From NCBI GenBank assembly GCA_024758765.1, contig CP101406.1, positions 4,092,001-4,156,000 of the forward strand: a stretch of 64,000 bases of DNA. Direction: 5' to 3'. The DNA comes from Mycobacterium sp. SVM_VP21. GTDB lineage: Bacteria > Actinomycetota > Actinomycetes > Mycobacteriales > Mycobacteriaceae. The notes under the pieces were generated by a model. It was not told where the DNA came from, did not search any database, and saw only the letters and a list, made by a program, of their open reading frames with translations. Position numbers and translations under genes: made by a program. The stretch's first letter is position 1. Each line of letters starts with the position of its first letter. This document shows, piece by piece, positions 15,739 to 24,723 of this stretch.

Positions 15739-17049
15739 GTGTCCGTCAAGCGGTTCCTCGCGGTGCCGGCCGAGGCCCAGAGCCCCTACCGGCGCACCCA
15801 TTGCATACCGGCCCGGACCCGCCATTACGCGGCGCGACTGTCGCAGCGGCTGCGGATCCTCAAGGTGTCCGCGGCGCTGGCCGCGACCATCAGTGCGGGC
15901 TGGGGAATGCTGGAGATCTGGGCCGACCCCACCTACTGGTGGATCGGTGCCCTCAACCTGGTGGCCGCCGCCGCCCTGGCCCTGACCCCGCTGCTCTACC
16001 GCTACGGCGAGCTGATCGCACCGCTGACCTTCGTCGCCATCGCCTATCTGACGACGTCCGTCGTCTGCTGGGTGGTGGGAACGGGGTCGGGCATGCAGTT
16101 GTACTTCCTAGCTGCGGCCTCGATCAGCGTGCTGATTCTGGGTGTGGACCGGATCAAGCTGGCCGCCGTCGTCGCCGGCATCGGTGCGGCGCTGACCATC
16201 GCCCTGCAGTTCACAGTTCCCGCCGACAACCTGCACCAGCCGGCGTGGCTGCACAACCTGTCCTACGTGCTGGTGGTCGTCTCGGCATGCTTCATGGTGG
16301 TCGCCACGGTCTGGTTCGCGCTGCGCGAGATCTCCCACGCCGAAGCGGCGATGGAGGCTGAATACGAACGGTCCGAGGCCCTGCTGGCCAACATCTTGCC
16401 CACGGCGGTCGCCGATCGCCTGAAGAACCCGGCGGTGGACGTGATCGCCGACAGCTACCCGGACGCCTCGGTGCTGTTCGCCGACATCGCCGACTTCACC
16501 CGACGGGCCAGCCAGACCGACCCGGGCCAGCTGGTCGAGTTCCTCAACGAGCTCTACAGCGGGCTGGACCGGCTCGTCGATCAGCACGGCCTGGAGAAGA
16601 TCAAGACCAGTGGTGACTCCTACATGGTGGTCAGTGGAGTTCCCGACCCCAGACCGGATCATCTGCATGCGCTGGCGCGGCTGGCGCTCGACATCGCCGC
16701 CACCGTCGCCGAGCTGCGCGATCCGTTGGGCCGGCCGGTGTCGCTGCGGATCGGGCTGGCCACCGGGCCGGTAGTGGCCGGCGTGGTCGGCAACCGCCGG
16801 TTCTTCTACGACGTGTGGGGCGACGCGGTGAACCTCGCCTCCCGGATGGAGTCGACCGGCGCGCAGGACCGCATCCAGGTGCCGCAAGCGGTCCACGAGC
16901 GACTCAACGACGACTTCGTGTTCGAGGAGCGCGGCGACGTCGACGTCAAGGGCAAGGGCGTCATGCGCACCTGGTTTCTGGTCAACGCCCGTACCCCGAC
17001 CTCCCACGGCCCGGCGCCCCGATCTCTGTCGGCGACCCCAGCGGGCTGA
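15739..17049 (+). CDS. cya: Membrane-anchored class III adenylyl cyclase (Rv1625c type)
   Basis: 436 residues. Six membrane helices occupy about 45-195, followed by a helical linker and one cyclase domain (about 240-420). All catalytic positions are present: metal-binding Asp249 and Asp293 ('LFADIADF', 'KTSGDSYM'), substrate-selecting Lys289 and Asp358 ('FYDVWGDAVNLASR'), and the transition-state Asn365 and Arg369. It works as a homodimer, turning ATP into cAMP. The start is a GTG. Two 57-bp repeat units begin directly after its TGA stop. It is separated from pdtaR (Rv1626 homologue) by the integrative element and inserted genes, whereas in Mtb the two are neighbours. Confidence 0.95.
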   Translation: MSVKRFLAVPAEAQSPYRRTHCIPARTRHYAARLSQRLRILKVSAALAATISAGWGMLEIWADPTYWWIGALNLVAAAALALTPLLYRYGELIAPLTFVAIAYLTTSVVCWVVGTGSGMQLYFLAAASISVLILGVDRIKLAAVVAGIGAALTIALQFTVPADNLHQPAWLHNLSYVLVVVSACFMVVATVWFALREISHAEAAMEAEYERSEALLANILPTAVADRLKNPAVDVIADSYPDASVLFADIADFTRRASQTDPGQLVEFLNELYSGLDRLVDQHGLEKIKTSGDSYMVVSGVPDPRPDHLHALARLALDIAATVAELRDPLGRPVSLRIGLATGPVVAGVVGNRRFFYDVWGDAVNLASRMESTGAQDRIQVPQAVHERLNDDFVFEERGDVDVKGKGVMRTWFLVNARTPTSHGPAPRSLSATPAG

Positions 17050-17166
17050 CCCGGTGGTTCAGCGAGCCTCGACGCAGGAGAGGCGAAGCTGGGACCGCCG
17101 CACAGACCGGGTGGTTCAGCGAGCCTCGACGCAGGAGAGGCGAAGCTGGGACCGCCGCACAGACCG
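17050..17166 (+). repeat. 57-bp interspersed repeat, locus B, two units plus a partial
   Basis: Begins immediately after the cya stop codon. The marker 'GGTTCAGCG' occurs at 17056 and 17113, a period of 57 bp, and a third linker start is visible before the sequence diverges at about 17167. Here the linkers contain 'CGCACAGACCGGG'. The core matches loci A, C and D. It lies in the 3' untranslated space before the next gene on the same strand and could form stem-loops in the cya mRNA. Confidence 0.9.
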
Positions 17167-17229
17167 GGCCCTTCGGCCGGCTTCGGTAGGGTGCCGAAAG
17201 CAGGTCGTCCCACAACGCTAAGGAGCGCA

Positions 17230-18483
17230 ATGCGAAGGCTTTTGGCCGTGCTCGGTTCGCTGGCCGGTCTGGCCACCACCCTCAACGGGTATCGCCCGCT
17301 GACCAAGCGCGGTTATCCGTCGCTGTACGCATTTGCCTTCGGCCTGTTCGCTTCGGAGCTGCCGTTGCAGCTCATCGCCGGCCAGTCCGCGGCGTTGGCG
17401 GCGGTGAGCCGGCGGCTGTCACCGCGGGCTCGGCGGACCACCTGGCTGCTGTCGGCGATCTCGTGGCTGGGCCTGTTGGGGCTGAACTACGCCGGGCGTA
17501 CCGCCAATAAGCCGCTGACCGCGGCACTGGACGCCGAACTCGGTGCGGGACGACGCACCGAAAGCCGGGACCTGTGGAAGCGGCCGGGCCCGGACGCGGA
17601 AATCGCCAAGGCACCCGGTGTGGTGCGCATGATGCGGGTCTACCAGGACTATGCCACCGACTCCGACATCCCTTACGGCGAATACGGCGGCCGCAACACC
17701 CTCGATGTGTGGCGGCATCGCGACCTCCCCCGCGATGGTCGCGCACCGGTTCTGCTGCAGATTCCCGGCGGGGCCTGGATGGTGGGAAGCAAACGCGGCC
17801 AAGCACATCCGCTGATGTCCCACCTGGTGGAACGCGGTTGGGTGTGTGTGTCGATCAACTACCGGCTGAGCCCACGCTCCACCTGGCCCGACCACATCAT
17901 CGACGTCAAGCGCGCCCTGGCGTGGACCAAGGCGCACATCGCCGACTATGGCGGCGACCCGGATTGGGTCGCGGTGACCGGAGGCTCCGCAGGTGGTCAC
18001 CTGTGCGCCCTGACCGCGCTGACCGCCAACGATCCGCGTTTCCAGCCGGGTTTCGCCGACGCCGATACCAGCGTGCGGGCGGCGGTCCCGTTCTACGGGA
18101 TCTACGACTTCACCGGCGAGACCGGATTGCACCCGTTGCTGACGCCGGCATTGGGGGCCTACGTGTTCAAGCAGAGCCGGCGGCGCTTCCCCGACACCTA
18201 CCGCGACGCGTCCCCGATGACGTACTTATCTGCAGAGGCGCCACCCTTTTTCGTGCTGCACGGAACCAATGATTCGTTGGTGCCGGTGGAGCAGGGCCGC
18301 GCATTTGCCGACCGGCTACGGGAAGCCAGCACGAGCCCGGTGGTCTATGCCGAGTTGCCCTTGGCCCAGCATGCTTTCGACATCTTCGGCTCGCCCCGGG
18401 CTGCGCATACAGCGGTAGCCGTCGAGCAATTCCTAGCCGAGATCTATGCGAGGCAGACCATGCAGGTCGTCTCCGGTCGCTGA
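17230..18483 (+). CDS. Alpha/beta-hydrolase esterase, LipO-like
   Basis: 417 residues. The N-terminal 110 residues contain two or three hydrophobic segments and are followed by a hormone-sensitive-lipase-type hydrolase domain. Visible are the oxyanion segment 'IPGGAWMVG' (in place of HGGG), the nucleophile motif 'GGSAGG', the acid in 'HGTNDSLVP' and His in 'LAQHAFD'. The architecture matches Mtb LipO (about 420 residues), a carboxylesterase family of unclear natural substrate. The ATG has AAGGAG five bases upstream; the frame upstream overlaps the repeat and is not used. Confidence 0.85.
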   Translation: MRRLLAVLGSLAGLATTLNGYRPLTKRGYPSLYAFAFGLFASELPLQLIAGQSAALAAVSRRLSPRARRTTWLLSAISWLGLLGLNYAGRTANKPLTAALDAELGAGRRTESRDLWKRPGPDAEIAKAPGVVRMMRVYQDYATDSDIPYGEYGGRNTLDVWRHRDLPRDGRAPVLLQIPGGAWMVGSKRGQAHPLMSHLVERGWVCVSINYRLSPRSTWPDHIIDVKRALAWTKAHIADYGGDPDWVAVTGGSAGGHLCALTALTANDPRFQPGFADADTSVRAAVPFYGIYDFTGETGLHPLLTPALGAYVFKQSRRRFPDTYRDASPMTYLSAEAPPFFVLHGTNDSLVPVEQGRAFADRLREASTSPVVYAELPLAQHAFDIFGSPRAAHTAVAVEQFLAEIYARQTMQVVSGR

Positions 18484-18532
18484 AGAGGACCAATACCCGG
18501 CCGGAAAGCGACATCTGTGCCAGACTGCGGCC

Positions 18533-19123
18533 ATGGAAACATCGGTTTCGAACCTGCTGCCGAATCTGTGGAAGTCGACACTAGTTTCTGGTGTCTTGGC
18601 CCTCGTCTTGGGCGTACTGGTCTTGGTCTGGCCGGGACGGTCCATCCTCGCCGCTGCTGTGCTGTTCGGTGTGTATCTGGTCGTCACCGGCATCGCGCAG
18701 TTGATCTTCGCTTTCAGCCTGCCCGTCATGTCTGCCGGCGGACGGGTGTTGCTGTTCCTCAGTGGCACCGCGTCGGTGATTCTGGCGGTCCTGTGTTTCC
18801 GTCACTTCAACTCCGACGAAGAAGCCCTGGCGGTGTTGCTGCTGGCCATCTGGGTCGCGGTCGGCTTCATCTTCCGCGGGGTGGCGACCGCCGTGGCGGC
18901 CATCAGCGACCCGGCGCTGCCGGGCCGGGGCTGGCAGATCTTCATGGGCGTGGTCAGCCTGTTGGCTGGTCTGGTGACTTTGGCGTCACCGTTCGCGTCG
19001 CTGTGGGTGCTGGCGTTGGTCGTTGGCAGCTGGCTGATCGTCATCGGCATCGTCGAGATCGTCACCGCGCTCAAGATTCGGAGCGCATCCCACAACGTCG
19101 CTACCGCGCTGTCGGAAGGGTAG
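18533..19123 (+). CDS. HdeD-family (DUF308) membrane protein, Rv1624c homologue
   Basis: 196 residues with six hydrophobic helices arranged as three pairs ('VSGVLALVLGVLVLVWPG', 'AAVLFGVYLVVTGIAQLIF', 'VLLFLSGTASVILAVLCF', 'LLAIWVAVGFIFRGVAT', 'IFMGVVSLLAGLVTLASPF', 'LALVVGSWLIVIGIVEIV'), typical of DUF308/HdeD proteins. The family is linked to acid resistance in enterobacteria; in mycobacteria its role is unknown. It lies two genes from cya, as Rv1624c lies beside Rv1625c in Mtb. The cydABDC genes that follow in Mtb are absent. Confidence 0.87.
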   Translation: METSVSNLLPNLWKSTLVSGVLALVLGVLVLVWPGRSILAAAVLFGVYLVVTGIAQLIFAFSLPVMSAGGRVLLFLSGTASVILAVLCFRHFNSDEEALAVLLLAIWVAVGFIFRGVATAVAAISDPALPGRGWQIFMGVVSLLAGLVTLASPFASLWVLALVVGSWLIVIGIVEIVTALKIRSASHNVATALSEG

Positions 19124-19223
19124 CCGAGACAGACGGACCGCGGCCTGTTCGCCCAGTCGCGGGTACCCTTGGGTTCTGACCTATTTTGATACCTGCGTGA
19201 AGCTCTGATCTGGAGTCTGCTCA

Positions 19224-19790
19224 ATGCCCGAGTCCGGCATGCCCTCGCTATCGCCTGAGTCTCAGCAATCCTGGCCGTCACCCGGTCCCAGCTATCCCCC
19301 GCCGCCGGGCTATCCCTACTCCTATCCGGCGCCCGGGCAATACCCCGGCTACCCGCCGCCTGCGGCGCCTCCAGTGCTCAAGAATGGTGTGGGCATCGCG
19401 GCCCTGATCGTGGCGATCGCCGGCATCGTGACCGCGTTGTCGGTGATCGGTGGCGTGGGATTAGGCCTGGCAGCGGTGGTGCTCGGCATCATCGGCCGTG
19501 GCCGCGCCAAGCGCGGCGAGGCCGACAACGGCGGCGTCGCTCTTGCTGGGATCGTGTTGGGTGCGCTGGCGGTGATCGCCGGTATCGGCTGCATCTTCGT
19601 CTACGTCGGCATCTGGCGGACCGCCGGCGCCGGCGACTACGTGGCGTGCATGTCGAAGGCCGGTTCGGACACCGACGCCCAGCAGCAGTGCACCGAACGG
19701 TTCCGTGAGCACTTCGAGAACACCTTCGGCAGCGGTGCCGACGCACCCATGGTGCAGGAGGAATCCGACTCCGCGCTGATGCCGGCCTAG
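19224..19790 (+). CDS. DUF4190-type membrane protein with a Pro/Tyr-rich N-terminus
   Basis: 188 residues. The first 50 are disordered and rich in Pro, Tyr and Gly ('GYPYSYPAPGQYPGYPPP'). Two or three membrane helices follow ('GIAALIVAIAGIVTALSVIG', 'GLGLAAVVLGIIGRGRAKRG', 'LAGIVLGALAVIAGIGCIF') with the DUF4190 pattern of a small basic loop between helices. The C-terminal 60 residues are charged and contain two cysteines. Role unknown. It ends at a hairpin terminator shared with convergent tesB. Confidence 0.82.
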   Translation: MPESGMPSLSPESQQSWPSPGPSYPPPPGYPYSYPAPGQYPGYPPPAAPPVLKNGVGIAALIVAIAGIVTALSVIGGVGLGLAAVVLGIIGRGRAKRGEADNGGVALAGIVLGALAVIAGIGCIFVYVGIWRTAGAGDYVACMSKAGSDTDAQQQCTERFREHFENTFGSGADAPMVQEESDSALMPA

Positions 19791-19834
19791 CGGGAACTGC
19801 GAGCGCGGCGCAGCCGGGCGACGCAGGTTCCCGC
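19790..19834. terminator. Bidirectional hairpin between the DUF4190 gene and tesB
   Basis: GCGGGAAC (19790-19797) and GTTCCCGC (19827-19834) form a perfect 8-bp stem, extended inward by TGCG/CGCA with one bulged base. It fills most of the 56-bp gap between the two convergent genes. There is no long T-run, as is common for mycobacterial terminators. Confidence 0.65.
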
Positions 19835-19846
19835 CAGCGATCTATA

Positions 19847-20725
19847 TCAGCGCTTCGAGCTCGGGAAGTACTTCAGCACGCCTTCTTGCGTGACGGTGGC
19901 TAACAGTTGCCCGGATCGGTCGAAGAAGTGTCCGGTGCCCAAACCGCGGGAGTCCGCCGCCACCGGCGACGATGTCGCGTACAGCACCCAGTCGTCGAAC
20001 CGAATCGGCCGGTGAAACCACAGCGTGTGGTTGGCACTGGCCGCGAAGATCCGGTCGAAGCCCCATGACAGCCCGTGGGTGGTGATGATCGAGTCGAGCA
20101 CCGTGGTGTCCGACGAATAGACCATCATCGCGGTGTGCAGCACGGGGTCCTCGGGGATAACCCCGTCGGCCTTGACCCAGACTCGGTTGTGGCCCAGTTG
20201 ACCACCCTTGTTGCGCATCACCCAGGCCGGGTCGTTGGTGTAGCGCCACTCGATCGGGTGCGGCGCCTTGACGAAGCCCGGGACGACTTCCTCGTAGCCG
20301 TTGAGCAGTTCGCGCAGTCGGGGCAACGACTCGGGCTCGGCGACCGTGGGCGCCTCGATGCTGTGCTCCAGCCCGCTCCCCCCGGAGAGGTAGGAGACCA
20401 TCGACGTCGCGATCAAAGTGTCACCCTGCAGCGCGTCGACGCGGCGGTTGGCGAACCGGCGTTCGTCGCGCAGCCGGTGCACCCGGAATTCGATGTCGCG
20501 GGCCGGATCACCACCGTTGATGAAGTGGACCGACAGTGCACCGGGCGGCAGGTGCTCGGCCACGGTGCGGCTGGCGGCGACGAACGACTGCGCCATCAAC
20601 TGGCCGCCGAACGTGCGCAACGGCGTCTTGCTCGGGTGCGATCCGACGAACACGTCGTCATCGGCACTCTTGAGATCCAGTACGGCCAGCAGCTCCTCGA
20701 GATCCGTGTTCGGCTCGGCCGTCAC
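19847..20725 (-). CDS. tesB1: Acyl-CoA thioesterase II (TesB1)
   Basis: 292 residues with the double hot-dog fold of TesB. It hydrolyses medium- and long-chain acyl-CoA to free acid and CoA. Family segments include 'FVGSHPSKTPLRTFGGQL', 'LHTAMMVYSSDTTVLDS' (catalytic Asp/Thr region) and 'NHTLWFHRPIRFDDW'. The start is a GTG whose G pairs with the last base of the pykA stop, so it is translationally coupled to pykA, the same neighbour as in Mtb (Rv1617-Rv1618). Confidence 0.94.
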   Translation of the reverse strand: MTAEPNTDLEELLAVLDLKSADDDVFVGSHPSKTPLRTFGGQLMAQSFVAASRTVAEHLPPGALSVHFINGGDPARDIEFRVHRLRDERRFANRRVDALQGDTLIATSMVSYLSGGSGLEHSIEAPTVAEPESLPRLRELLNGYEEVVPGFVKAPHPIEWRYTNDPAWVMRNKGGQLGHNRVWVKADGVIPEDPVLHTAMMVYSSDTTVLDSIITTHGLSWGFDRIFAASANHTLWFHRPIRFDDWVLYATSSPVAADSRGLGTGHFFDRSGQLLATVTQEGVLKYFPSSKR

Positions 20726-22143
20726 TAGATGTCGTCCTCCCCGAGACGGTGCACGTGGATCATGTTGGTCGAGCCCTCGGTTCCCGGCGGAGCGCCCGCG
20801 ACGATCACCATCAGATCACCGCGCTCGTAACGACCCAGGTCGAGCAGCGCCTTGTCCACCTGGCGGATCATCCCGTCGGTCGTGTGTGCCTGCGGGACGA
20901 TGAAAGTCTCAGTCCCCCAGGTCATCGCCAACTGGCTGCGGATCTCGGGCAGTGCGGTGAACGCCAGCAACGGCAGCGGGGTGTGCAGTCGGGCCAGCCG
21001 CCGCACGGTGTCACCCGATTGGGTGAACGCCACCAATGCCTTGGCATCCAGGCGTTCACCGATCTCGCGTGCCGCGAACGAGATCACGCCCCGCTTGGTA
21101 CGCGGCACGTGCGTCAACGGCGGTGCCGCCGTGGAGTTCTGCTCCACCGCGCAGATGATCCGGCTCATGGTGCGCACGGCATCCAGGGCGTGCTTGCCCA
21201 CCGCGGTCTCCCCGGACAGCATCACCGCGTCGGCGCCGTCGAGCACCGCGTTGGCCACGTCGGAGGCCTCCGCCCGAGTGGGCCGGAAGTTCTCGATCAT
21301 GGACTCCAGCATCTGGGTCGCCACGATCACCGGGCGCGCGTTCTCGCGTGCCACCTGGATGACGCGCTTCTGCACCAGCGGCACCTCTTCGAGTGCCAGT
21401 TCCACACCTAGGTCACCGCGAGCCACCATGACCGCGTCAAAGGCCAGGACCACGGCCTCGAGATTCTCGATGGCCTCCGGCTTCTCCATCTTGGCGATCA
21501 CCGGGACGCGACGGCCGACCCGGTCCATCACCTCGTGCACCAGTTCCACGTCCGACGGCGAGCGCACGAACGACAGCGCCACGATGTCGACGCCGAGCTC
21601 CAGCGCGAACTCCAGGTCCTCGATGTCCTTCTCGGACAGCGCCGGCGCGGAGACGTTCATGCCGGGCAGCGAAATGCCCTTGTGGTTGCTGACCGGACCG
21701 CCCTCGGTGACCGTGCAGACCACGTCGTCACCGTCGATGTGTTCCACCACCAGGCCGACCTTGCCGTCGTCGACCAGCACCCGGTCGCCCGGAGCGGCAT
21801 CAGCGGCCAACTGCTTGTAGGTGGTCGACACCCGGTCGTGGTCGCCGGGGCAGTCGGAGACGGTGATCCGCACCGTCTCACCGTTGGCCCAGTAAACGGG
21901 TCCGTCGGCGAAACGCCCCAACCGGATCTTGGGGCCCTGCAGGTCGGCAAGCACACCGACCGCCCGGCCGGTCGCATCCGAGGCGGCACGCACCCACTCG
22001 TAGGACGCCTGGTGGTCTTTGTGATCACCGTGGCTGAAGTTCAGGCGGGCCACGTCCATGCCCGCGTCGACCAGTGCCCGGACCATCTCCGCGGAGTGAG
22101 TCACGGGACCAAGAGTGCAGACGATCTTTCCGCGTCTATTCAC
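20725..22143 (-). CDS. pykA: Pyruvate kinase
   Basis: 472 residues. Converts phosphoenolpyruvate and ADP to pyruvate and ATP. The N-terminal 'KIVCTLGP', the active-site signature 'VIAKMEKPEAIENL' with the catalytic Lys-Glu, 'MVARGDLGVEL' and the C-terminal allosteric domain ('FIVPQAHTTDGMIRQVDKAL') are all present. It begins at an ATG and is followed without a gap by tesB1. Upstream lie a remnant of a TM2-domain gene and lgt. Confidence 0.97.
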   Translation of the reverse strand: MNRRGKIVCTLGPVTHSAEMVRALVDAGMDVARLNFSHGDHKDHQASYEWVRAASDATGRAVGVLADLQGPKIRLGRFADGPVYWANGETVRITVSDCPGDHDRVSTTYKQLAADAAPGDRVLVDDGKVGLVVEHIDGDDVVCTVTEGGPVSNHKGISLPGMNVSAPALSEKDIEDLEFALELGVDIVALSFVRSPSDVELVHEVMDRVGRRVPVIAKMEKPEAIENLEAVVLAFDAVMVARGDLGVELALEEVPLVQKRVIQVARENARPVIVATQMLESMIENFRPTRAEASDVANAVLDGADAVMLSGETAVGKHALDAVRTMSRIICAVEQNSTAAPPLTHVPRTKRGVISFAAREIGERLDAKALVAFTQSGDTVRRLARLHTPLPLLAFTALPEIRSQLAMTWGTETFIVPQAHTTDGMIRQVDKALLDLGRYERGDLMVIVAGAPPGTEGSTNMIHVHRLGEDDI

Positions 22144-22391
22144 GGCGCCAGCATAGTCGGGCCGGCTGAGTCGACTCCCTCAGGAATGGTTGCCGCCAAC
22201 GAAAAACCGTGTGACGCACGGGTGCGCCGGTCGGTCAGGTGCCGTCGCGCAGCGGTCGACCGCACCAGGCCCAGCCCGGTGTGGCGCAGATGTACGCGAC
22301 CGAACCCCAGGAATCCGAAGAACGCCAACAGCTGCAACAGTGCCGCGGTGACTTTCGCCCCCGGCGAATAGGGCGGCGGCGGGTAGGACGT
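22140..22391 (-). pseudogene. Remnant of a TM2-domain membrane protein
   Basis: Between lgt and pykA the minus strand encodes 'SYPPPPYSPGAKVTAALLQ' and 'LLAFFGFLGFGRVHLRHTG', the start of a TM2 domain (the usual motif is GLGGFHRFYLGHTGLG). A stop codon lies directly upstream at 22392-22394, no start codon is available, and after 'HTGLGLV' the frame no longer looks like membrane protein. The gene is therefore decayed. Mtb carries two membrane-protein genes (Rv1615, Rv1616) in this position. Confidence 0.5.
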
Positions 22392-22402
22392 CTAGCCCGC
22401 TG

Positions 22403-23920
22403 TCAGTGCTGGTCAGCCTCGTCCGAGACGTCCGGTTCTTCGGATTCGCCCGACTCATCCGAGTCGTCTCGGTCAACCGGTTCGTCCGACTCCTCCGAAT
22501 CGGCTTCGACGGCTTCGGGTTCGTCGGCCACCTCGTCAACGGGATCGTCGAGGTGTTCGGCGTCCTCAGAGTCGTCGGATTCTTCTGCGACGTCGCTGTC
22601 CGGCTCGGAATCAACCGCTTCGTCTTCGTCGACGTCCGTCACCGCTTCGGGCTCGGCCGACTCCTCGGCTGCATCCTCCTGCGTGACCTCCGGCTCCGCG
22701 GAGTCCTCAGCGTCGTCAGCCGGCTCGGCCTCGGCTAGCTCCTCGTCGCCGCCGTCCTCGGCCTTCTCGTCGGCCTCGTCGGCGTCCTCAACGGGGGCTT
22801 CCTCGTTGGCGTCGCCGCCGTCCTGGGCCTCCGACTCTTCCTCGTCGGAAGCCTCGGGCTCGGCGTCGCCGGCATCCGCTGAATCGGCTTCACCGGTAAG
22901 CCTTTTCGGCACCCGAACCACTGAGCCGACGCCGTTGGCGACGCCGGCCGCCACCAGCTCTTTGTCGTCGGACTCTTCGGGCTCTTCGTGGGGCTCGACT
23001 TCGGGCTCCGCCTCTACAGCAGCGTCTTGGTCGGCGGTCTCCTCGGGTTGCCAAGCTCGACGGATGGCTTCGGGATGTTCGCGACCCTTGGTTGCGAGCA
23101 GGATGTATACCACCGCTCCGATGAAGACGAACGTCGACGTGAACGAGTTGACCCGAATACCGGCGATATGGGTCGCCGCATCGTCACGCAGCAGCTCAAT
23201 GCCGAACCGGCCGATGCAGTAGCCGGCGACGTAGAGCGCGAACAACCGTCCGTGCCCCATCCGGAACCGTCGGTCGGCGTAGATCAGCACGAGGAACACC
23301 ACGAGGTTCCACAACAATTCGTACAAGAACGTGGGTTGGACGATCTTGTAGAGCTCGCCGGTCGACACCCCGTCAAGCAGGTGTGGGTCGCGGACCCCGG
23401 CGGCGTCTTCGCGCCAGAAGATCTCCAGGCCCCACGGCAGCGTTGTCTCCCGGCCGTAGAGCTCCTGATTGAAGTAGTTCCCGATCCGCCCGATCGCCTG
23501 CGCCAACACGATCCCGGGCGCGACGGCGTCACCGAACGCCGGCAGGGAGATCCCGTGGCGACGGCAGCCGATCCACGCACCGACCCCACCGAGGGCCACC
23601 GCGCCCCAGATTCCCAGGCCGCCATCCCAGATCCGTGGCGTCGCTTCCCATCCGACGCCGCCCTCACCGAAGTAGGTCCGCCAGTCGGTCATCAGGTGAT
23701 AGAGCCGACCACCGATCAGCCCGAACGGCACCGCCCACAACGCGATGTCATAGATGACGCCCGGTTCGCCGCCACGGGCCCGCCACCGGCGATCGCCGAG
23801 GAGCAGGGCGACGACGATGCCGATGATGATGCACAGCGCGTAGGCCCGGATCGGCACCGGTCCGAGGTGCCAGACACCGCGGGCGGGACTGGGGAAATAG
23901 GTCAGCCAATCCAACGTCAT
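22403..23920 (-). CDS. lgt: Prolipoprotein diacylglyceryl transferase Lgt
   Basis: 505 residues. It transfers diacylglyceryl from phosphatidylglycerol to the lipobox cysteine of prolipoproteins. About 280 residues form the seven-helix membrane core with the Lgt signature 'GRIGNYFNQELYGRETTLPW', the conserved 'GGRLYHLMTDW' and 'RRHGISLPAFGD'. The remaining 215 or so residues are a cytoplasmic low-complexity tail composed mostly of Glu, Asp, Ala and Ser. Mycobacterial Lgt proteins carry such tails, but this one is long. The ATG overlaps the trpA stop as ATGA, placing lgt at the end of the trp operon. Confidence 0.95.
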   Translation of the reverse strand: MTLDWLTYFPSPARGVWHLGPVPIRAYALCIIIGIVVALLLGDRRWRARGGEPGVIYDIALWAVPFGLIGGRLYHLMTDWRTYFGEGGVGWEATPRIWDGGLGIWGAVALGGVGAWIGCRRHGISLPAFGDAVAPGIVLAQAIGRIGNYFNQELYGRETTLPWGLEIFWREDAAGVRDPHLLDGVSTGELYKIVQPTFLYELLWNLVVFLVLIYADRRFRMGHGRLFALYVAGYCIGRFGIELLRDDAATHIAGIRVNSFTSTFVFIGAVVYILLATKGREHPEAIRRAWQPEETADQDAAVEAEPEVEPHEEPEESDDKELVAAGVANGVGSVVRVPKRLTGEADSADAGDAEPEASDEEESEAQDGGDANEEAPVEDADEADEKAEDGGDEELAEAEPADDAEDSAEPEVTQEDAAEESAEPEAVTDVDEDEAVDSEPDSDVAEESDDSEDAEHLDDPVDEVADEPEAVEADSEESDEPVDRDDSDESGESEEPDVSDEADQH

Positions 23921-24723
23921 TGCGTTGAAACCTTTTGCCGCACACCCGAAGCAAGCTCTTGCGTCAACGCCCGAAGCTCGGCCAGACCATCGGCGAGTGC
24001 GGTGACCAGAGCCGAACCGACGATGACGCCGTCGGTGTAGGCACCGATCTCGGCGGCCTGCGCGCCCGAGCGCACGCCCAGCCCCACGCCGACGGGAATG
24101 TCGGAGACCTCGCGCACCCTGGCCACCAGTTCCGGCGCCGCGTTCGATACCGTGTTGCGGGCGCCGGTGACACCCATCGTGGAGGCGGCGTAGACAAATC
24201 CGCTGGTCGCTTTGACGGTCTCGGACAGTCGCTGCGGCGTCGAGGAAGGCGCCACCAGGAAGATCCGATCCAGTGCGTGCTGTTCGGAGGCGGCCAGCCA
24301 GTCATCTGCCTCGTCGACGATCAGGTCCGGGGTGATCAGACCCAGCCCACCGGCCGATGCCAGGTCGCGAGCAAACGCGTCGACGCCGTAACGCAGCACC
24401 GGGTTCCAGTACGTCATCACCACGGCACGTCCGCCGGCCTTTGTGATGGCCTCCACCGCGGTCAGCGTGTCGCGCACCCGCACTCCGCCCTGCAGGGCGG
24501 TCTCGGTGGCGCGTGCGATGGTCGGGCCGTCCATTCCGGGATCGGAATAGGGCACGCCGACTTCGATGAGGTCACAACCGGATTCGACGAGGGTGGTCAA
24601 CGCGGCGATGGAGCCCGGCACGTCCGGGTAGCCGGTCGGTAGATAGCCGATCAGCGCGGCGCGGCCCTCGGCTCGGCACGCGGAGAACATCGGGGCCAGC
24701 CGGTCGCCGGCGTGGTCGCTCAC
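23917..24723 (-). CDS. trpA: Tryptophan synthase alpha subunit
   Basis: 268 residues forming a TIM barrel that splits indole-3-glycerol phosphate into indole and glyceraldehyde 3-phosphate, passing indole to TrpB. The catalytic Glu is in '[20 protein letters not shown]' and the catalytic Asp in the same segment; the phosphate loop includes '[12 protein letters not shown]'. The start is the GTG that overlaps the trpB stop as GTGA; the frame upstream is not homologous. It overlaps lgt by 4 bp. Confidence 0.96.
   Translation of the reverse strand: MSDHAGDRLAPMFSACRAEGRAALIGYLPTGYPDVPGSIAALTTLVESGCDLIEVGVPYSDPGMDGPTIARATETALQGGVRVRDTLTAVEAITKAGGRAVVMTYWNPVLRYGVDAFARDLASAGGLGLITPDLIVDEADDWLAASEQHALDRIFLVAPSSTPQRLSETVKATSGFVYAASTMGVTGARNTVSNAAPELVARVREVSDIPVGVGLGVRSGAQAAEIGAYTDGVIVGSALVTALADGLAELRALTQELASGVRQKVSTQ

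Noticed and set aside
22239..23222. A long plus-strand open frame rich in Ser opposite the lgt tail
   Set aside because: It is the antisense shadow of the Glu/Asp-rich tail codons of lgt, with no start signal or recognisable domain.
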